Source: Membranipora membranacea
Lineage: Eukaryota > Bryozoa > Gymnolaemata > Cheilostomatida > Membraniporidae
Direction: 5' to 3'
DNA length: 60,000 nucleotides
Assembly: GCA_914767715.1 (NCBI GenBank)
Contig: OU612065.1
Location: 16,804,001 to 16,864,000, forward strand
Shown here: positions 53,886 through 60,000 of the stretch, one piece after another
Numbering within the stretch: position 1 is the stretch's first letter
Layout of the letters: every line of letters starts with the position of its first letter
Translations under genes and position numbers: made by a program
The notes under the pieces: generated by a model
Told to the model about the DNA's origin: nothing
The model's database searches: none
The model's input: the letters and a program-made list of their open reading frames with translations, nothing else

Positions 53886-56800
53886 GTGATAAAAATGACA
53901 TCTGAGTTGAGACTTAATTTTGCACTCAAGTATAATGAATATCCAGGTTATTCTTGAGCAAGGAGTGTACCAAAAATTTAGGTGAAAGTAGCTGGAATTC
54001 TTCTGGAAACAAATTTTCCGGGATTTCCATAAATACTGAGTGAGGCAATCAGCAGATAATCTATGCAGACGATCCAAATTCAAACTTCATCATGGATCAC
54101 CATTTTATTTGCATCATTTTATTCTTTGTTTGTCAGGAGAGCTGGGTTTTCAATTCATGAAGATATGGCCGTCATACGGAGTGTGCTCAAGCTGTCTAAG
54201 ACACACAGTGTCAACGGTAACAAGCTTTGGGAGATCATGACTGCTGAAAAGGTAAATCATATGGCACTGCACAACTAACATAACATCACTAGCATATTTT
54301 TATTTGGTCATGGATGAAAAAAAGTGTATAAAAGGTCTGAGAAATCCAAAAAAATCATTGCCTGTCTCACCTCTGATAGTGCTCAGATCAGTTTAACATC
54401 AGACAAGATGGCAGTTTACAGAACGTGACATTGCTATACTGCTGGAAAAATTATTTATTATTATTTTTCTTAGCTTTACTGTTCTATTCATGTTGTAAAT
54501 GATTCTGTGATGAGTTGCTGGGGTCACATACTATAACTCAGCTTGTACTGTTAGTATATGAGCCTATGAGGTTGGATTAATGTTGTGCTGTGATACATTT
54601 GACTGTGACTCTCTATGGTCCCTAGTCTGTATCATGTGAGAAGTTGTCTTTTACCAGTAGTTCTTCATTGAGCTGGCAACTTTATTCAAAGTGCCACACA
54701 ACTGGCTGTAGCTTGCTATTCAAAAAAATGACTATCTTGTTTCAGGTTACGAATAGAAGCAGTTTATCAATGAAGGAGAGATTCATTAAGAAGATTCTTC
54801 CGTACATTTCCAATTATGATCTGGAAGACAAGGAGTTGAGAAAGCTTAAAACCTTACAGTCATCAAAGTCATGTAATTTTTAACTGTATTGAATTTAGTA
54901 TATAAAGTGGAGAATACTCATTACGTTGAACCAATGTTGACATACGTATAAAGGCAGATATGACCATTTTAGTGAATTGCTGATTTCAGTTAAGGTTGCA
55001 AAGAAGGCCGGAGTTACACAAAGAAGAAAAGAGTTAGATTTTCTCCGGGCACCACGACCAGTAGATCCACACTCAGTGTTTGATCTGAGTAGTTCCTCCT
55101 CAAGTGAGGGTGAACCTTCACGTCTCAATCACTCAGTAGTCAACAAAGCCTTAGTCAAGAGAAAGAAACTTGTGGAGTTATCCTCCAACAGCAGCGACAG
55201 CCCATCAAGTCAATCACAAAGTCAAGAGAACAATAATCAGTCTACAGTGACTCGGGGCAACAATGCAGTGAGTGATCAACCGGGACGGCTTAAAAAAATG
55301 CTAATACAGTTGGGTTACACTCAGGCAGACAAAGTGGCTGCTAGTAGGAGTACAGACAAACTTTCGGCATCTAACGCTTCAACAAGTAAGAAGAATGTTG
55401 ACAGTGTCGAGAGTGATTTTTCAGCATCAACTGGCAGTAGCCCCGAACCACTAGTCAGCAGATTTACCAATTCTAACGTGAAGTCTGGTGATACAACAAA
55501 AGGAAAGACAAAGGAACAACGTGGTAGTGACATGAAATCAAAAACTGGTTCTGGAAGTAAGCATCAACCAAAAAAGGCAGTTGGCACGAGCTCCATCCTG
55601 ATGTCTGATAATAGTCAGGAAACACAGAACAGTCAGCGTTCTAAGTCTAGTCAGGAATCTAAGGAAAGCCGACGCTCTACTAGAAGTAGTACTGGCAGCT
55701 ATGTAATACAAGACTCCTCGCCTGATATACAAGATGGGAAAAGGTAGGGATGTTCAGATTATAACCTCCTATTGATATGACATCTATGATTGTACTTTGA
55801 TAATTATTAGCATATATTCATGATGATTTGTCTTCTCATAAATTTCACTATGGTTTTTATAAACCTACATGTATTTCTATTGCCTGTCAAAATATATACA
55901 ATATACCATGGTTTCCTCTGGATATATGTTGGCATCAAACTATACGATATATGTTTTTACAGTTGTTTTCCCTGGGCAGTAAAATTATTGTGGTGCCCTG
56001 TCAGGCTTAGAAACATTGAACTCAGGAAAAAGATGGGATGTGTGTCATATACATTTATGAAGCAAGCGATATCTATATTTTTAGAGCTAGAACTAACAGA
56101 AGTGGCTTGACAGATGATGATCTAGCCTTGCTTACTTCTCCAGGTAAGCTTATGTTACATACTGATCAGTTTTTAGGTCATAGTGAGGTTGACCATTCTC
56201 TGAGTTTGGGACGAGCAGATCAACAATAAATTGTTGTGAGAATTAGGAAGCCTGTATACGATTACCGAACCATTATGGTTTAGTAATCACAATAATCGGA
56301 GCAAGTCTACAAGCACTACTATGGTAGTTGTATGACTTGCTCCTATTATTGGGATTTCTCTGATAATGTTATCAGAAATGGGTTTTAGAGGGAAGATTAA
56401 AGTTTGAACAGTAGTTTATTTTTTTCTTTTCAGTTGTCCAACAACCAACCACTCTATCTACTAGATTATCTGAGAAATGTGCAGAATCCACCAGCGGAAG
56501 AACTAAGCGTATATCTGCAACGTCAACACCCCAGAAAAGTATCAGCACTAGGAAAACACCACATACCTCTAAAGATGACACAGATGGTCAGATATCTGTA
56601 CAACAGGAACATAAGAAGTCTTCATCAACTGATGCAAAAGATTCTGCATCAACCACAAACACCAAAGATCAGACAATGCAGCTGAGCAAACTAGAAACTG
56701 TTGGTAACGTGACCGCCAGTCCGAGATCAGCTTTCAGGGTAACTCACAAAGTCAAGACATCCAATGACACATCTGACTTCCAGAAAGTTAGCCCGAAAGT

Positions 56801-59800
56801 CAAAGTGACGAGGTCAAGTAACAGAAACCAATCAAACAATCAGTCTCTGGCTGAAGCTGCTACAAAAAGTGACGACATTTTCCCCTCAACACAACCTTTT
56901 ACAGTTGAGGACGAATCATCCGACTCCCCAAATAAGAAAAAGACGAGAACCCTAATCGAACAGTCTCAGGAAAAATCATCGGCTAACAAAGAAATAGGGA
57001 GTGATGTTGACAATGAGAACAGCATATTTCCCTGTACACAACCTTTCACGGTCTCAACTGAATCGGACCCCACAACTGATACTGAGTCACCGGATCCAGA
57101 GGGAGTGCATAATGTGTCAGCTGGTACACCTATATACGATATCGAGACGTCCACGCAGCCTTTTGTGGTGCTTGAAGACATTTCAAAACTCAGCGACTCG
57201 CTAAACTCAATACATGTGCCTGAAGGTCTAGGGGTCAACAATCACAATGAGTCTCCAAGACGATCTGTGAGAATTTCTCACCAGATTAATGAGGATGAGT
57301 ATGAAGGAAAGGGCAACAACTCGAAAATCAAACAACCGGATGAGCTTGTCAAAGACTCGCAGAGTCCCGCAAATAACACAAAGTCGCAGGGATCGAATAA
57401 ATCAAACATAGAATCACAGCAGAGTAACCAGTCATCCATATTATGTGATCTGCCTCTTGCTCAACTGGACAAGCGATATTCTCCTGCATTGGAGACTCAG
57501 AACAGTGATTCCTCTGTTGAGTTCATATGTGAGACGAAGCGGAGGTCTGATACACCAGAAGTACCTCCACCTGCCCCTCCTCCTGCCCCTCATCCTACCT
57601 GCATACCAACAAGTAGTCAGTTTGCAGCTGGAGATGCGGATAGCCAGTTGTTGGCTAAGCCACTAAGCAGTAGCACACAGGTAGAACATGTGCCTCCTAT
57701 CACCGAGAGTGATGAGCGGTTCAGATCAGATCTCCTGTCTGACACTTACATGGCATCTGATGATGATGTATGGCCCTGTGCCTCACCACCTGTCACACCT
57801 GCAGATCCTGAGCAGCAACATAAAGCTAGCAGCCAACCAGCCAAGTCAAATAAACAGGACCTCAAAGCTAAACCAACCTCAAAATCATCTCAAATATGCA
57901 ATGATAAGGCTAGTACTGATGTTGTCAGCAAAAATTCTGCGGCCATGGAGAAAGCAAATGATAATATCACATCTGAGAAAAGGTCAGTACACAAAGAGGT
58001 AACCACAAATAATTTAGAGATGGAGAGTATGCCTCCCCCAGCACCGAGGCGTGATGTTACCAAGGTTCCTGACGCCTCCAGTCAACATAAAAATGAGGAC
58101 ACGCAATCTCAACAAGACAAGCTATCTTGGTCAACATTTGACTTCAACACACAAAAATCAGATGATCTTAGTGGAAACTCAAGTAATGGAGGTCATTCAA
58201 ATCAGCCAGATGGAGCTTCAACATTACCTACTGGGAATGAACTACCATCACTCCCTAATATTGAACATTCCCCTCTAAATTCTCGAAAAAGAAAATACTC
58301 AACTGGAAGTGGCATAGACAACTTGGTGCTTCCTAATGCTGTCAAACAACTGATAAGCAATTGCGACTTTCCCTCATTGTCAAAACCTTCAGTCCAAGAT
58401 GATGTAGTCAATCAAAGTTGGTCAGAGCGTAGTGACTCATGCTCACCTCAAGCTCAATTAGGAGGACCAAGCCCGACAGTATCGCCACCGAGATCTCCTA
58501 AACGCAAATGTAGACTAGGGGATATAGTACAACAGCCTCTACACAAACCTGAGTACGCTGATGCTAACAGTACCTTAAACACTACCCTTACTCAGGAGTC
58601 AAAATATGTAGACTGTGAGTCTCGCTGCGAGTCGGAGGATTCATTCGCTTCTGCTAAAGAGGAGCCAATTCCTAAAGTGAAAGAAGATACTTCCTTGCTA
58701 ATAGAGGTATGCCAATCATTCACCATTTTCAGACTTTTTTTCCACCTGCTCATAATGAAAAGATTAAAAAAATCAAGTAGTGTCCATGCCCACCTCCATA
58801 GTTTTTGGTGTCAAATGTTCACAAATCTCAATTCTACATACATCCTCTATAGCAATATTAACACAGAGACTAGTCAAGTGGGTTTAATTAACCTTTACAT
58901 TAATGATTCCCAACCACAGTCCCAACTTTGCTTTAAACCAGAAGATATCCTCTTTCGCATCATAAAGGTATAACTTCTACTTTATGTGTATGACATCTTC
59001 TTGTTCAATTACAGTCCAAAAATTGTGATGAGCAATCGAATAGCATTGTCAAGACAGAGGCATTGTCACCAAAGAAAACAGAGCAGAGAGTGCGATCACC
59101 AAAGAAGGCAAGCATGGTGCTGCAATCTGATCAACCGGTGGCCAGTACCTCCACTGCTAATACTGAACCAGCAGTGTCTCTCTTCATTAACAAATGTGAT
59201 AGTTGTCAAGCTGATACAAAGGTATACAAAAATCATGATTAGCTCATCAAATTTGTTTAAGGTAGACTCAAAACACTTATTGAGTGATTTAGTCATAAAT
59301 ACAGGCTAACTTTGACATCACAGGTCTACACTATCCTATCTGTGAACTGAGAGTAACTCGGCATATTCATTACGCTAGACCTTGAAATGTGATGTATTAG
59401 AAAGTGATAAATGTTGCAATGTTTATGAACAATATCTTTATCGACTGTCATATGTAGGTTTTCTTGTTGCTCTTTACTGATATTATTTATCTGTCCATGA
59501 TTAAATCATTCTCTATAGGAAAAATGACATGATCCCAACTTTTCCACTCTTTTCCTGTTATAATTTTTAATACTTCGTTTAAAATACTGATGAGTGCTTT
59601 GAGCCATCACATGTTCATGATGTTAATACACAGATAAGAATACATATATCAGTATGGAAATGCAAAGTACCATTATCAGCTAATATATGATTGTAGGGCA
59701 AGGCGCAATGTCTAATTGAAAAAATCAAATCAGATGAAAACTACTCCAAACTCATGACGACACACAGAATTGAGGATGAGAGCCTGTTTGGTTATGTGGT

Positions 59801-59847
59801 GGGCCTCAGTGCTGACTGGGAACTGATAGATCAGCACTTCAAATCAG
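52721..59847 (+). CDS. TERF2IP: RAP1/TERF2IP-like telomere protein with very long central region (partial, runs off the window)
   Basis: Predicted nuclear shelterin subunit. In vertebrates it is bound by TRF2 and protects telomeres from recombination. Exons: 52721-52807, 53204-53250, 53415-53519, 53763-53885, 54137-54251, 54746-54872, 54990-55743, 56085-56143, 56434-58706, 59015-59221, 59697-59847. Phases are continuous and all introns are GT-AG. The last donor (phase 1) leads out of the window. The start is supported by an in-frame stop two codons upstream. Domains: BRCT (about 1-80), Myb-like (about 121-180), a low-complexity region of more than 1,100 aa, and the start of a RAP1 C-terminal domain (about 1300 onward). 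Human RAP1 is 399 aa, so the centre is greatly expanded. The fusion of two genes is unlikely because one frame spans exons 7-11. Confidence 0.85.
54137..54872 (+). other. TERF2IP: RAP1 exons 5-6: Myb-like domain
   Basis: Residues about 121-202. It starts RRAGFSIHEDMAVIRSV, continues with NGNKLWEIM and ends SLSMKERFIKKILPYI. These match the three helices of the RAP1 Myb domain (human equivalents include DDVAILTYV, GNALWKAM and SLKDRYLKHL). Confidence 0.87.
54990..55743 (+). other. TERF2IP: RAP1 exon 7: SQ/TQ cluster region
   Basis: About 250 residues, Ser-rich and low-complexity, with around nine SQ or TQ dipeptides concentrated in two clusters (SSQSQSQENN and DNSQETQNSQRSKSSQES). Such clusters are the usual substrate pattern of ATM/ATR kinases. 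A Ser run follows the DPHSVFDL motif near its start. Confidence 0.7.
56260..56376 (+). other. Cluster of three hairpins in RAP1 intron 8
   Basis: Hairpin A, 56260-56288, pairs GATTACC/AACCAT with ATGGTT/GTAATC. Hairpin B, 56290-56351, has two 23-24-nt arms (CAATAATCGGAGCAAGTC and the complement of GACTTGCTCCTATTATTG) with one mismatch and one bulge, plus an inner ACTAC/GTAGT stem. Hairpin C, 56360-56376, pairs CTGATAA with TTATCAG. Hairpin B has microRNA-precursor proportions. Confidence 0.55.
56434..58706 (+). other. TERF2IP: RAP1 exon 9: giant low-complexity exon with TQPF repeats
   Basis: A 2,273-nt exon (residues about 473-1230). Three related motifs occur: IFPSTQPFTV, IFPCTQPFTV and IETSTQPFVV, with the Thr at residues 625, 674 and 713. 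Further on are a polyproline patch (PPPAPPPAPHP), many SQ sites and basic clusters (NSRKRKYS, SPKRKCR) that could be nuclear localisation signals. The open frame runs into the next intron, but the GAG/GTATGC donor at 58706 fits the phase of exon 10. Confidence 0.75.
59697..59847 (+). other. TERF2IP: RAP1 exon 11: start of the RAP1 C-terminal domain
   Basis: Residues about 1300-1350, with helices such as THRIEDESLFGYVVGLSADWELIDQHF. The pattern resembles the beginning of the RCT domain of vertebrate RAP1 (a Val-rich helix, then a Gly/Glu-containing turn and an ASG-type end). Similarity is weak. The remainder of the domain would be in exons beyond the window. Confidence 0.5.
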
Positions 59848-60000
59848 GTAATGAGTATCTCATAATTTTGGCATTCTAATTCGATTTTTCATGTTACATG
59901 TGTTGAAATTGTACTATTGTGCTTTCTGAAGGTTGAGTTCAAGGTGCTTACTGAACACCAGCTGCTGTACAATGCAATAGCAATGCTGAATATTTCCAAG

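Noticed and set aside
54895-55732. Minus-strand frames over RAP1 exon 7
   Set aside because: They are antisense shadows of a long Ser-rich exon.
58707-58973. Extension of the large RAP1 frame after residue about 1230
   Set aside because: The composition changes to hydrophobic intron-like sequence right after a GAG/GTATGC donor, and exon 10 continues in the same phase.

Overview
This is an intron-rich, AT-rich animal nuclear segment. GT-AG introns, small exons, secreted and cytoskeletal genes of metazoan type and several inverted-repeat transposon remnants all point to a marine invertebrate. A sponge or another early-branching or lophotrochozoan animal would fit, but the sequence alone does not fix the phylum. 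No tRNA, rRNA, CRISPR or prokaryotic operon structure was seen.

Three genes could be assembled exon by exon with consistent reading phase. (1) 5613-13754, plus strand, 20 exons, about 1118 aa: a secreted glycoside hydrolase family 9 endoglucanase with a signal peptide, four CBM2-like modules joined by Thr/Pro-rich linkers, and a catalytic domain with all key residues present. A TATA box and a poly(A) signal flank it. (2) 15846-47665, minus strand, 38 coding exons, about 2036 aa: a CARMIL-family actin regulator with PH-like domain, leucine-rich repeats, helical dimerisation region, the CPI capping-protein-binding motif, the CSI motif and a very long proline-rich tail. It lies tail-to-tail with gene 1. 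(3) 52721 to beyond 59847, plus strand, at least 11 exons: a RAP1/TERF2IP (shelterin) homolog with BRCT domain, Myb-like domain, a hugely expanded SQ/TQ-rich middle region holding three TQPF repeats, and the start of a RAP1 C-terminal domain cut by the window edge.

The first 5.5 kb has no confident gene. It holds a possible cysteine-rich terminal exon (1269-1415), a 17/12-bp minisatellite and an inverted-repeat element with a 67-bp unit repeated downstream. The CARMIL introns contain three inverted-repeat elements (two with apparent target-site duplications) and a 28-bp C homopolymer. The 47.7-52.7 kb interval separates the head-to-head CARMIL and RAP1 genes; it holds a decayed LINE reverse-transcriptase fragment, a 100-nt hairpin and small palindromes. 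A RAP1 intron holds a cluster of three hairpins, one resembling a microRNA precursor.

The three genes have unrelated jobs (extracellular cellulose digestion, actin filament-end control, telomere protection), so this is an ordinary animal gene neighbourhood and not one dedicated system. The points most worth following up are the TQPF/SQ-rich RAP1 insert, the exon-triplet duplication of cellulose-binding modules and the intronic hairpins.
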